Source: Pseudomonas sp. Irchel s3h14 (GTDB lineage Bacteria > Pseudomonadota > Gammaproteobacteria > Pseudomonadales > Pseudomonadaceae). From it: a stretch of DNA of 64,000 nt. The position numbers and the translations under genes are program-made. Within the stretch, counting starts at the first letter, position 1, and each line of letters opens with the position of its first letter. This document shows, one piece after another, positions 16,148 through 23,839 of this stretch. The notes beneath the pieces were generated by a model that ran no database searches, was not told the origin of the DNA, and saw only the letters and a program-made list of their open reading frames with translations. The stretch lies in assembly GCF_900187425.1 (NCBI RefSeq), contig NZ_FYDJ01000020.1, positions 1 through 64,000 of the forward strand. The letters run 5' to 3'.

Positions 16148-17362
16148 TCAGGACCAGTCGTGGCGCGGTGGTTTGACGCCATTGAGCAGCCAGTTGCCGA
16201 CCACGTGGTACTTCCAGCGCACTGGATCATGCAGGGTGTGGACCCGGGCGTTGCGCCAGTGGCGGTCGAAGTTGTGTTTCCTCAGGGTCGAGCGGGTGCC
16301 GCCAAGTTCGAAGAGCTTGTTGCTGGCTTCGATGGCGATTTCGGTGGTCAGCACTTTGGCCTTGGCGACGGCCAGTGAGGCTTGCGCGACGTAGTCTTCA
16401 TCAGGTGCCGAACGTGCGGCATCCAGCGCCCAACCGGCGCGTTCCAGCAAGGCTTCGGCCGCTTCCAGACGAATCTCCAGGCCGCCGACCTGAATGATGG
16501 TCAGCGGATCTTCACTGGCCTTTTCCACTCCGGCGTCGATCCACGGTCGAGCGAACTGCTGGACGAATGTGACGGTGTCGCGCAGGGCCGCGCGGGCGAT
16601 GCCGGCATCGATGGCGGCGGTGGTCAATTGCGCGAACGGTCCCGCCAGGGTGGGGGTTTCATAAGAGCGATACGTCGGGAACAGATTGAACGCCGAGACG
16701 TGCAGGTCCTCAGCCAGCACCGTGCCGCTGGAGGTGGTGCGCTGACCGATGCTGTCCCAGTCGTCGACGATTACCAACCCTTTGGTGCCACGCTCGACAA
16801 AGGCCAACTGGCCCTTCTGCTCTTCATCCAGCGCCAGCACCGCCAGCCAGTGAGCGTAGAGCGAACCGGTGCAATAACCCTTGCGACCGTTAATCACATG
16901 GCCTTCGTCGCAACGACGGAGGGTCGCCTGAATATCCTGCACGTTCTTGCCGCCGGTTTCCGACAAGGCATTGGCAAAGCGGTGACCTTGCAGCGCCAGC
17001 CCGAAGAAGTGCGCTTGCTGCTCAGGCGTGCCTTGCAGGCGAATGTCTTCCAGCAGGCAATAGTGGTTTTGCGGGATTTGCCCAAGGGACGGATCGGCTG
17101 CCGAGATGATCGCGATGACCTGCGCCAGCACCGCATAGGACACCTGCGCGCCGCCGAACTCTTTCGGCACGCTGATGCCCCACAAACCACTGTTGGAATA
17201 CAGATCGACGATCTCGGCGGGCACTTGGCGGGTGCGGTCGCGCTCGGCGTCTTGTTCCAGCAACACCGCGGCAATACGTTCGGCGACGCGCAAGGCTTCG
17301 GCTTCGTTGGCGATCCGATGGGCGGCCGGTGGGTTGATCGGATAAACGGCAGATTCAGGCAT
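16148..17362 (-). CDS. sfnB: SfnB-family sulfur acquisition oxidoreductase
   Basis: 404 residues from MPESAVYPINPP; 12 residues further upstream are in frame but look unlike the family and overlap the promoter. It has the acyl-CoA dehydrogenase/DszC fold (SVPKEFGGAQVSYAVL, NALSETGGKNVQD, C-terminal GTRSTLRKHNFDRHWRNARVHT), like the MsuC encoded 5 kb away. Flavin-dependent oxidation of an organosulfur compound is inferred. First gene of sfnB-metI-metQ, behind a sigma54 promoter. Confidence 0.83.
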   Translation of the reverse strand: MPESAVYPINPPAAHRIANEAEALRVAERIAAVLLEQDAERDRTRQVPAEIVDLYSNSGLWGISVPKEFGGAQVSYAVLAQVIAIISAADPSLGQIPQNHYCLLEDIRLQGTPEQQAHFFGLALQGHRFANALSETGGKNVQDIQATLRRCDEGHVINGRKGYCTGSLYAHWLAVLALDEEQKGQLAFVERGTKGLVIVDDWDSIGQRTTSSGTVLAEDLHVSAFNLFPTYRSYETPTLAGPFAQLTTAAIDAGIARAALRDTVTFVQQFARPWIDAGVEKASEDPLTIIQVGGLEIRLEAAEALLERAGWALDAARSAPDEDYVAQASLAVAKAKVLTTEIAIEASNKLFELGGTRSTLRKHNFDRHWRNARVHTLHDPVRWKYHVVGNWLLNGVKPPRHDWS

Positions 17363-17398
17363 ACAAGTCTCTCGGTACCAATGTTTACCAGAGGGCAT

Positions 17399-17414
17399 TG
17401 CAGCTTCTGTGCCT
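17399..17414 (-). promoter_or_regulatory. Sigma54 promoter of sfnB-metI-metQ
   Basis: The reverse strand reads AGGCACAGAAGCTGCA, with GG and GC ten bases apart and GGCAC intact. It is 37 bases before the sfnB ATG. The -12 has CTGC instead of TTGC, so it is slightly weaker than the msuE promoter. Confidence 0.65.
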
Positions 17415-17497
17415 GACCGACCGAGCCAATGTTTTCAGGGAGTTCAGCGGTATTTTCGCGATCTCAAGATAACGAGCAAGAGCAATCTGCTGCTTCG

Positions 17498-17515
17498 CTG
17501 TTGATGGCTGAACAG
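17498..17515. promoter_or_regulatory. Inverted repeat upstream of the sfnB sigma54 promoter
   Basis: CTGTT (17498-17502) and AACAG (17511-17515) face each other over 8 bases, about 85-115 bp upstream of the -24 element. The same CTGTT/AACAG arms occur in the msuE upstream cluster, so both may be SfnR sites. Confidence 0.4.
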
Positions 17516-17627
17516 TGCTGCTGCTCGTCGGACACTCGGTTGCAGAAAAGAGGCTGACCTATAGTTATTCGGCCGGAAAACGGCACAGGATCTTTCTCGA
17601 CTGACAACAAAAACAGGGAGAACAGCC

Positions 17628-18086
17628 ATGAGCGTCAAACCCATTCCAGAGGGTTATCACAGCATCACCCCGTATCTGGGCATTCAAAAAGCGGCCGAAG
17701 CCATCGAGTTCTACAAGAAAGCTTTTGGCGCCACCGAAGTCATGCGCCTGTCCATGCCCGATGGCGGCATCGGCCACGCCGAACTGCGCATTGGCGATTG
17801 CCCGATCATGCTTGGCACGCCGTGCGATCAGGGGCCATTGAGTAATCCGGACAAGTCGCCGTCCGTAGGGCTGCATCTGTATGTAAATGATGTGGACAAG
17901 TCTTATAAACAGGCGATTGCGGCTGGCGGCACGGTGGTGTCCGAGGTCAAGGATCAGTTTTATGGCGACCGCTCGGGGACCTTGAAGGATCCCTATGGGC
18001 ATCTGTGGTTTCTGGCCACGCGCAAGGAAGATCTGACTCAGGAACAGATCGAGCAGCGGGCGCAGGAGATGTTTAAACAGGGTTGA
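17628..18086 (+). CDS. VOC-superfamily (PhnB/glyoxalase-like) protein
   Basis: 152 residues. Paired beta-alpha-beta modules are typical of the vicinal oxygen chelate fold: YHSITPYLGIQKAAEAIEFYKKAFGA at the start and RSGTLKDPYGHLWFLATRKED at the end, the PhnB-like signature. Function in resistance or isomerisation cannot be decided. It has a good ribosome-binding site (CAGGGAG) before the ATG and is divergent from sfnB. Confidence 0.82.
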   Translation: MSVKPIPEGYHSITPYLGIQKAAEAIEFYKKAFGATEVMRLSMPDGGIGHAELRIGDCPIMLGTPCDQGPLSNPDKSPSVGLHLYVNDVDKSYKQAIAAGGTVVSEVKDQFYGDRSGTLKDPYGHLWFLATRKEDLTQEQIEQRAQEMFKQG

Positions 18087-18110
18087 CCCCTTCTGTCACT
18101 GAGAAGCCCC

Positions 18111-18285
18111 CATCGCGAGCAAGCTCGCTCCCACAGTTGATCTTGGGTGTTCACAAATAATGTGATCACAGAAGATCCCATGTGGGAGCGAGCTTGCTCC
18201 GGGCGGCGATCCGACGATGGCGTTGGGTCAGTCAACATCAATGTTGAATGACAGGAAGCAATCGCGAGCAAGCTTTGCTCCTACA
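18111..18285. repeat. Cluster of three REP units
   Basis: An inverted pair (CATCGCGAGCAAGCTCGCTC at 18111 and TGTGGGAGCGAGCTTGCTCC at 18181) is followed by a third unit, ATCGCGAGCAAGCTTTGCTC, at about 18261. They fill most of the gap between the VOC gene and fpvG. Confidence 0.85.
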
Positions 18286-18357
18286 GAACCAGCCAAACGA
18301 TATCGCGAAACATTTTCTTTCATATCCCCCTTCGGGATTTTCGATGCTCATCCGTCT

Positions 18358-18381
18358 TATTTAGATGCAGTCGGCCCGCGT
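18358..18381 (+). promoter_or_regulatory. Weak candidate PvdS-type promoter before fpvG
   Basis: TATTT (18358-18362) and CGT (18379-18381) are separated by 16 bases, the spacing of the PvdS -35/-10 pair, but the -35 differs from TAAAT at two positions. It lies 88 bases before the fpvG ATG. The fpv operon is expected to be iron-regulated; no clear Fur box was found. Confidence 0.3.
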
Positions 18382-18469
18382 AGGCAAAAACCACGGCCCG
18401 GCCCTTCATGGACCTCATCGCTGGGAAGCCCGCAGCAGAGGCCCTCTCATCGAAACAAGACCTTTAATC

Positions 18470-19669
18470 ATGTCGAAGAAATCCCGTTCAAAACTCTGGT
18501 TTCTGGTCCATAGCTGGCTGGCATTGCCGATCTGGTTTTTCGTACTGATCGTCTGCGTGACCGGCACCCTGGCGGTGGTCAGCCAGGAAATCGTCTGGCT
18601 GGCCAACCCGCAAATGCGCGCCAGCCAACCTTCGGACGATGCGCCGCTGCTCAGTTATGACCAGATCATCGCCGCCATCAAGAAGGCTGAGCCCAACACT
18701 CTGGTTGAGGCCATCAGCCGCCCCGATGAATCGCACTTCGCCCTCGATGTGGACGTCAGCTATCCCGACGGTCGCTCGGTGACGGTTTACGTCAATCCCT
18801 ACAGCGGCGTGATTCAGGGCACGGCCCCACAATTCAATTTCAAGGCGTTTACCCGCGCACTGCATGGCTGGTGGCTAGTGCCGTTCACCAACGGTTACAG
18901 CTGGGGCTGGTACCTGGTGTCATTCCTGAGCTTGCCGCTATTAGCGTCCTTGGTCACCGGGCTGGTGGTCTACAAGCGCTTCTGGAAAGGTTTCTTGCGC
19001 CCGACGTTGCGCATTCGTCACGGTGCACGAATTTTCTGGGGCGACTTTCACCGCCTCAGCGGCATCTGGTCGATCTGGTTTATCGCGGTGATTTCCATCA
19101 CCAGCACTTGGTTTCTGATCCAGGCGTTCATGTTCGATAACCAGATTTCGATTTCCACCGCGCCGGTCGCTGCGGTGGTCCCGCGTGAAAGTGTCCCGCT
19201 GACTGCCGACGGTTCACCAGCGCCGATGATCAGCCTGGAGACGGCGATCCGCGAAGCCAAGGAACGTATTCCCGGCCTGGACGACAGCTTTGTCAGTATG
19301 CCCGCCAACGCCTACAGCTACCTCTCGGTGGGCGGACGCAGTTGGTATCCGTTGATGTTCCAGACCGCCGACATCAACCCGTATACCGGCGACATCGCCG
19401 CCACCCGCCTGTTGTCGGACCGTTCCGGCCTGGAGCTGGTGACCGAATCCATGCGTCCTCTGCACACCGGGGATTTCGGCGGCATCTGGATCAAGCTGAT
19501 CTGGTTCTTCTTCGGCCTGATCCTGAGCATGATGGTCCTCAGCGGCCTGTTGATCTGGACCAAGCGCACCGCCCTGGCCACGGCCAACGCCCTCAAGCGC
19601 AGCCATAAACGCCCGCGCAGTCAGACCGCTCCGGCCAACAGCCGTGAAACCACGGAGGTTAGCCAATGA
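18470..19669 (+). CDS. fpvG: PepSY-type inner-membrane reductase for ferripyoverdine, FpvG
   Basis: 399 residues with four hydrophobic helices (about 12-35, 138-162, 185-210 and 345-370) and two periplasmic PepSY-like segments. LWFLVHSWLALPIWFFVLIV and DFHRLSGIWSIWFI carry the intramembrane histidines of this family. FpvG of P. aeruginosa reduces pyoverdine-bound Fe3+ so that iron can be released in the periplasm. First gene of an eight-gene unit with the order of P. aeruginosa fpvGHJKCDEF; overlaps fpvH by four bases. Confidence 0.88.
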   Translation: MSKKSRSKLWFLVHSWLALPIWFFVLIVCVTGTLAVVSQEIVWLANPQMRASQPSDDAPLLSYDQIIAAIKKAEPNTLVEAISRPDESHFALDVDVSYPDGRSVTVYVNPYSGVIQGTAPQFNFKAFTRALHGWWLVPFTNGYSWGWYLVSFLSLPLLASLVTGLVVYKRFWKGFLRPTLRIRHGARIFWGDFHRLSGIWSIWFIAVISITSTWFLIQAFMFDNQISISTAPVAAVVPRESVPLTADGSPAPMISLETAIREAKERIPGLDDSFVSMPANAYSYLSVGGRSWYPLMFQTADINPYTGDIAATRLLSDRSGLELVTESMRPLHTGDFGGIWIKLIWFFFGLILSMMVLSGLLIWTKRTALATANALKRSHKRPRSQTAPANSRETTEVSQ

Positions 19670-20208
19670 GTCTGTTCATCGCTGATAAACCGGCTTCGAA
19701 ACTGAGTCGCTTCTGGCACAAATGGCGCTTCCACATCAACGTTCTGCTGTTGCTGGTGCCGCTGGGTTTTATGCCCAAGTACTTCGCCGATGCTGCGCTG
19801 TTTCGCGGTGACACCGGCCTGGGTGAGCGGGAAATCGGCGAGGTTCAGGTCGGCCCCTGGAGCCTGCGCCTGGCCGAATTGCGCAACGAAGCACCGAGAC
19901 TCGATGGCCCGGCCGGTTACATGAAGAACTTCAACGCTGCGCTGTGCGACAGCTGCCGCGATCAGGTCAAGGCGACGTACCTGCGCATTGGCAAACCGCG
20001 CAGCCTGCGCGCTGCCGGGGTGATTTTCTTCGGCACGCCGTACCGCATGGGCGCGATGTTGCCGATCCCCGAGAAGACCAAAGCCGACGCCGAGCTGTGG
20101 ATCACCATGGAAGGCTGGGACGGCGCCATGCATCAGGCCTCCATCCCCCTGAGCCAGGCATCCCCGGCCACCCTCGCCTGGCTGAACCAACAAGGAGGCA
20201 AACCATGA
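19666..20208 (+). CDS. fpvH: FpvH-like inner-membrane protein of ferripyoverdine processing
   Basis: 180 residues with one N-terminal membrane helix (about 22-42: FHINVLLLLVPLGFMPKYFA) and a periplasmic domain with a CDSC motif. It belongs by position to FpvH, which helps FpvG in iron reduction; no catalytic motif is evident. It overlaps fpvG and fpvJ by four bases each (ATGA), so translation is coupled. Confidence 0.78.
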   Translation: MSLFIADKPASKLSRFWHKWRFHINVLLLLVPLGFMPKYFADAALFRGDTGLGEREIGEVQVGPWSLRLAELRNEAPRLDGPAGYMKNFNAALCDSCRDQVKATYLRIGKPRSLRAAGVIFFGTPYRMGAMLPIPEKTKADAELWITMEGWDGAMHQASIPLSQASPATLAWLNQQGGKP

Positions 20209-20534
20209 TCAACGCTTTACGTCCTCTGAGCGTCGTATTGCTGGTGCTCTGCACCGGTTTCAGCGCCAGCGCCCTGGCCCACAACCCGATGTGCGAATGC
20301 AAAGCCATCGACGCCGAGCAGATCAAATGCACCGGCGGTTTCTCCGACGGCAGCGGCGCGCCGGGGGTGACCCTGGACGTGATCGGCTACGACGAAACCA
20401 TCCTGGTGCCGGGCAAGCTCGGTGCCGATTCGACCCTGACCTTCAAGAAGCCCGGCGCCGAATTCTACGTGCTGTTCGACGCAGGTCCCGGCCACGTCGT
20501 CGAGATTGACCAAGCGGACATCGAAGCCCCATGA
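20205..20534 (+). CDS. fpvJ: FpvJ-like small periplasmic protein
   Basis: 109 residues with a signal peptide ending at ALA (about residue 25), starting from the ATG in the ATGA overlap with fpvH. The mature protein opens with HNPMCECKAIDAEQIKCTGG, three cysteines close together, then a beta-rich region. Position matches FpvJ, a periplasmic partner of the iron-release system. Metal binding by the cysteines is possible but unproven. Confidence 0.75.
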   Translation: MINALRPLSVVLLVLCTGFSASALAHNPMCECKAIDAEQIKCTGGFSDGSGAPGVTLDVIGYDETILVPGKLGADSTLTFKKPGAEFYVLFDAGPGHVVEIDQADIEAP

Positions 20535-21103
20535 GTACGCCGACTACGCAAATCGTCCGCCCGGCCGGTGCCGGCCATGAAACCCTCTATGTGCTGTTGT
20601 TGTGCCTGATGATCCTCGCGGTTGCCGGCTCGGTGGTTGCCTGGCGCGGTGAGTCTCAGGAAGTCAGCAGCGTTGGCAGCCATCAACTGGATGCCCGCCG
20701 TGACTTGAGCGCGTCCGAGCAAGGCATCTACGCCGACCTGCGGGTGACGCTCGACGAAATTCATCTGCTGCGTCAGGAGCAACAGGCGCTACCCGCCCCC
20801 GCAGCCCTCGCCGGTGAGGGTTTTGCGCCATTCGCCCAGGACGCCAGTTCCGTCAGCCGTGGCGGTCATGCCTGGCAATTGCTCGACGCCAAGGCTTACT
20901 TCGGCCAGAGCCAGACGCCCAGCGTGGCGGGTTCGTTTCTGATGCGTTTGACCGCTGACGACGATGCTCCGGACGTCTGGCTCAACCGCGGCAACGCCCT
21001 CGCGGCCCCGACCGACCTCACCGACGCTGCGCTGGAAAGCGCCGGCTGGCAGCAGATCGTCGCGCAATTCGATGCCGGCGTGACCCGCCAGCACCGGCAC
21101 TGA
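20531..21103 (+). CDS. fpvK: FpvK-like membrane-anchored periplasmic protein
   Basis: 190 residues: one membrane helix (about 19-39, TLYVLLLCLMILAVAGSVVA), a short helical stretch (LRVTLDEIHLLRQEQQ) and a periplasmic C-terminal domain. It matches FpvK by position and topology; molecular role unknown. The start overlaps fpvJ by four bases, and the gap to fpvC is 35 bp. Confidence 0.75.
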   Translation: MSTPTTQIVRPAGAGHETLYVLLLCLMILAVAGSVVAWRGESQEVSSVGSHQLDARRDLSASEQGIYADLRVTLDEIHLLRQEQQALPAPAALAGEGFAPFAQDASSVSRGGHAWQLLDAKAYFGQSQTPSVAGSFLMRLTADDDAPDVWLNRGNALAAPTDLTDAALESAGWQQIVAQFDAGVTRQHRH

Positions 21104-21138
21104 ACCCTCGCCTTCACCCGAGAGAAGACCGCTTTCCC

Positions 21139-22065
21139 ATGCCTATTTCATCTCAACGTTCTTTCTTGCGCCTGATGTTGGTCGGTTTACTGGCTTGTCT
21201 GCTGACCCCGCTGGCCAGTGCCGACGAGGCCAAGCGCCTGCGCATCGGCATCACCCTGCACCCTTATTACAGCTACGTGGCGAACATCGTCGGTGACAAG
21301 GCCGAGGTGGTGCCGCTGATTCCGGCCGGTTTCAACCCGCATGCCTACGAACCGCGCGCCGAAGACATCAAGCGCATCAGCGGTCTGGACGTGGTCGTGC
21401 TCAACGGCGTCGGCCATGACGACTTCGCCGACCGCATGATCGCCGCCAGCGAAACCCCGAACATCCCGGTGATCGAAGCCAACGAAAACGTGCCGTTGCT
21501 GGCCGCCACCGGCGTCGCCGCTCGCGGCGCTGGCAAGGTTGTAAACCCGCACACGTTCCTGTCGATCAGCGCCTCGATTGCCCAGGTCAACAACATCGCC
21601 CGGGAACTGGGCAAGCTCGACCCGGCCAACGCCAAGACCTACACCCAGAACGCCCGCGCCTACGGCAAGCGCCTGCGGCAGATGCGCGCTGATGCCCTGG
21701 CGAAACTGATCCAGGCACCGAACGCCGAACTGCGAGTGGCCACGGTTCACGCGGCTTACGACTATTTGCTGCGCGAATTCGGCCTGGAAGTGACCGCGGT
21801 GGTCGAACCGGCGCACGGCATCGAACCGAGCCCGAGCCAGCTGAAAAAGACCATCGATCAACTGCGTGAACTGGACGTGAAAGTGATCTTCTCGGAGATG
21901 GATTTCCCGTCCACCTACGTCGAGACCATCCAGCGTGAATCCGGGGTGAAGCTGTACCCGCTGTCGCACATTTCCTATGGCGAATACACCGCCGACAAGT
22001 ATGAAAAGGAAATGACCGGCAACCTCAACACCGTTGTCCGGGCGATTCAGGAGTCCGGCAAATGA
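21139..22065 (+). CDS. fpvC: Periplasmic metal-binding protein of the ferripyoverdine ABC system, FpvC
   Basis: 308 residues with signal peptide to about residue 28 (LASA). It is a cluster A-I (TroA/ZnuA-type) binding protein. Metal ligand positions are kept: NPHAYEP, NPHTFLS, TVHAAYDYL and SEMDFPSTYVE. FpvC of P. aeruginosa accepts iron released from pyoverdine and passes it to FpvDE. It overlaps fpvD by four bases. Confidence 0.87.
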   Translation: MPISSQRSFLRLMLVGLLACLLTPLASADEAKRLRIGITLHPYYSYVANIVGDKAEVVPLIPAGFNPHAYEPRAEDIKRISGLDVVVLNGVGHDDFADRMIAASETPNIPVIEANENVPLLAATGVAARGAGKVVNPHTFLSISASIAQVNNIARELGKLDPANAKTYTQNARAYGKRLRQMRADALAKLIQAPNAELRVATVHAAYDYLLREFGLEVTAVVEPAHGIEPSPSQLKKTIDQLRELDVKVIFSEMDFPSTYVETIQRESGVKLYPLSHISYGEYTADKYEKEMTGNLNTVVRAIQESGK

Positions 22066-22940
22066 CTGCTAAAGAAACCATCAGCACACAAAACCCCATC
22101 CTGAAGGAATCTGAATCCCCTGTGGGAGCGAGCCTGCTCGCGAAGAGGGAGTGTCAGTCGACCTCAATGTTGACTGACCCAACGCTTTCGCGAGCAAGTC
22201 GAATCGTCGCACCGCCGCTCCCACAGGTTTCGGGGCCGACGCTGGATTTTGCGGAGGTCAGTTTGACACTAGGGCGCACGACGATCCTCGACAACGTCAC
22301 TTTTCAGGTCCAGCCCGGCAGCGTGCATGCGCTGGTCGGCCCCAACGGCGGCGGCAAAAGTTCGCTGATCAAGACATTGCTTGGGCAGATGCCGCATCAG
22401 GGCCGTCTGAGTCTGCAATGGCCCGGCACACCGGGGACCATCGGCTACGTGCCTCAAGCCCTGGAATTCGATCGGGGGTTGCCGATGACCGTCGACGATT
22501 TCATGGCCGCGATGTGCCAGCGGCGCCCGGCGTTTCTCGGGTTGAGCAAGCATTACGCCGCAGCGATTGGCGAAGCCCTGGAACGGGTCGGCATGCAGGA
22601 CAAACGCAAGCGGCGCATGGGCGCGTTGTCCGGCGGTGAGCGTCAGCGTGTGTTGCTGGCTCAAGGGTTGATTCCGGCGCCGCAATTGTTGGTGTTGGAT
22701 GAACCGATGTCAGCTTTGGATGAGGCGGGAATTCAGGTGTTCGAACGGCTGCTTGGCGACTGGCGTCAGAGCGGCATCACCGTGCTGTGGATCGAGCATG
22801 ATCTGGAAGCGGTTGGACGTCTGGCGGATCGCGTCACCGGGCTTAATCGCCGGGTGCTGTTCGATGCCACGCCGAAACAGGCACTGACCCCGGAACGCCT
22901 GCTCACCCTGTTCTCGACCCATCCACGGAGCGCTGCCTGA
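22062..22940 (+). CDS. fpvD: ABC ATPase FpvD with REP-derived N-terminal segment
   Basis: 292 residues. The ATPase core begins near residue 58 (TLDFAEVSLTLG) with Walker A GPNGGGKSS, signature LSGGERQRVLLA, Walker B LLVLDEPMSALDE and the H-loop His (WIEHDLEAV). Residues about 21-56 are encoded by a REP pair that stays open in frame. The ATG overlaps the fpvC stop, as usual in this operon; I found no good start between the repeat and the core. Powers iron import with FpvE. Confidence 0.87.
   Translation: MTAKETISTQNPILKESESPVGASLLAKRECQSTSMLTDPTLSRASRIVAPPLPQVSGPTLDFAEVSLTLGRTTILDNVTFQVQPGSVHALVGPNGGGKSSLIKTLLGQMPHQGRLSLQWPGTPGTIGYVPQALEFDRGLPMTVDDFMAAMCQRRPAFLGLSKHYAAAIGEALERVGMQDKRKRRMGALSGGERQRVLLAQGLIPAPQLLVLDEPMSALDEAGIQVFERLLGDWRQSGITVLWIEHDLEAVGRLADRVTGLNRRVLFDATPKQALTPERLLTLFSTHPRSAA
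22121..22227. repeat. REP pair inside the 5' part of fpvD
   Basis: TGTGGGAGCGAGCCTGCTCG at 22121 and an inverted partner ending CCGCTCCCACA near 22227. Unlike the other REP pairs in the window, it lies inside an open reading frame. Confidence 0.85.
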
Positions 22941-23839
22941 TGAGTTACGAAGCCTTTCGTTTGATGGTCCAGGGTTGGGCCTCGTCCGGTTATCTGCCTG
23001 AGGCGCTGGCCTATGGATTTGTGGTCAACGCGTTGCTCGCCGGTTTGCTGATCGGCCCGGTGCTGGGCGGTTTGGGCACGTTGGTGGTGGTCAAGCGTTT
23101 CGCATTTTTCTCTGAAGCGGTAGGCCACGCGGCGTTGACCGGCGTGGCCATCGGAATTCTGCTGGGCGAACCGTACACAGGGCCTTACGGCAGTCTGTTC
23201 GGCTACTGCTTGTTGTTTGGCATATTGCTGAACTACCTGCGCAATCGCACGGGTCTGGCGCCGGATACCTTGATTGGCGTGTTTCTGTCGGTGTCGCTGG
23301 CGCTGGGTGCCAGTCTGCTGCTGATTCTGGCGGGCAAGATCAACGTGCATATCCTCGAAAACGTGTTGTTCGGTTCGGTGCTGACCGTCAACGGCAATGA
23401 CCTGCTGGTGTTGGCCATCGTCGGTTCGCTGGTCATGGCGCTGGCCTTGCCGCTGTACAACCGCATCATGCTGGCCAGTTTCAATCCGCAACTGGCGGCG
23501 GTCCGTGGCGTGGCGGTGAAGACGCTGGATTATCTGTTTGTGATTCTGGTGACCCTGATCACCGTGGCGGCGGTGAAAGTCATCGGCGCGATTCTGGTCG
23601 GTGCCCTGCTGGTGATTCCGGCGGCGGCGGCGCGATTGCTGAGTCAGTCGCTGAAGGGCTTCTTCTGGTGTTCGGTGCTGATCGCCACGGTCAGCACGCT
23701 GTGCGGGATCCTTGCGCCGATTGTCTTCGACCTGCCTATCCCGTCCGGCGCCGCGATCATTCTGGTGGCCGGTATCGCCTTCGCTCTCGCCGCCATTGCG
23801 CGTGGCGTTGTCCCCAGCCTGAAAGGGAATCTCGGATAA
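22940..23839 (+). CDS. fpvE: ABC permease FpvE (metal family)
   Basis: 299 residues with eight to nine hydrophobic helices of the ABC-3 (ZnuB/TroC) permease family: VVVKRFAFFSEAVGHAALTGVAIG at the start and the VKVIGAILVGALLVIPAAAARLL segment. It forms the membrane channel for iron with FpvD. The start overlaps the fpvD stop by one base (TGATG). Confidence 0.9.
   Translation: MSYEAFRLMVQGWASSGYLPEALAYGFVVNALLAGLLIGPVLGGLGTLVVVKRFAFFSEAVGHAALTGVAIGILLGEPYTGPYGSLFGYCLLFGILLNYLRNRTGLAPDTLIGVFLSVSLALGASLLLILAGKINVHILENVLFGSVLTVNGNDLLVLAIVGSLVMALALPLYNRIMLASFNPQLAAVRGVAVKTLDYLFVILVTLITVAAVKVIGAILVGALLVIPAAAARLLSQSLKGFFWCSVLIATVSTLCGILAPIVFDLPIPSGAAIILVAGIAFALAAIARGVVPSLKGNLG

Noticed and set aside
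18301..18360. Possible Fur box before fpvG (GAAACATTTTCTTTC).
   Set aside because: Too few matches to the repeated NATWAT pattern.
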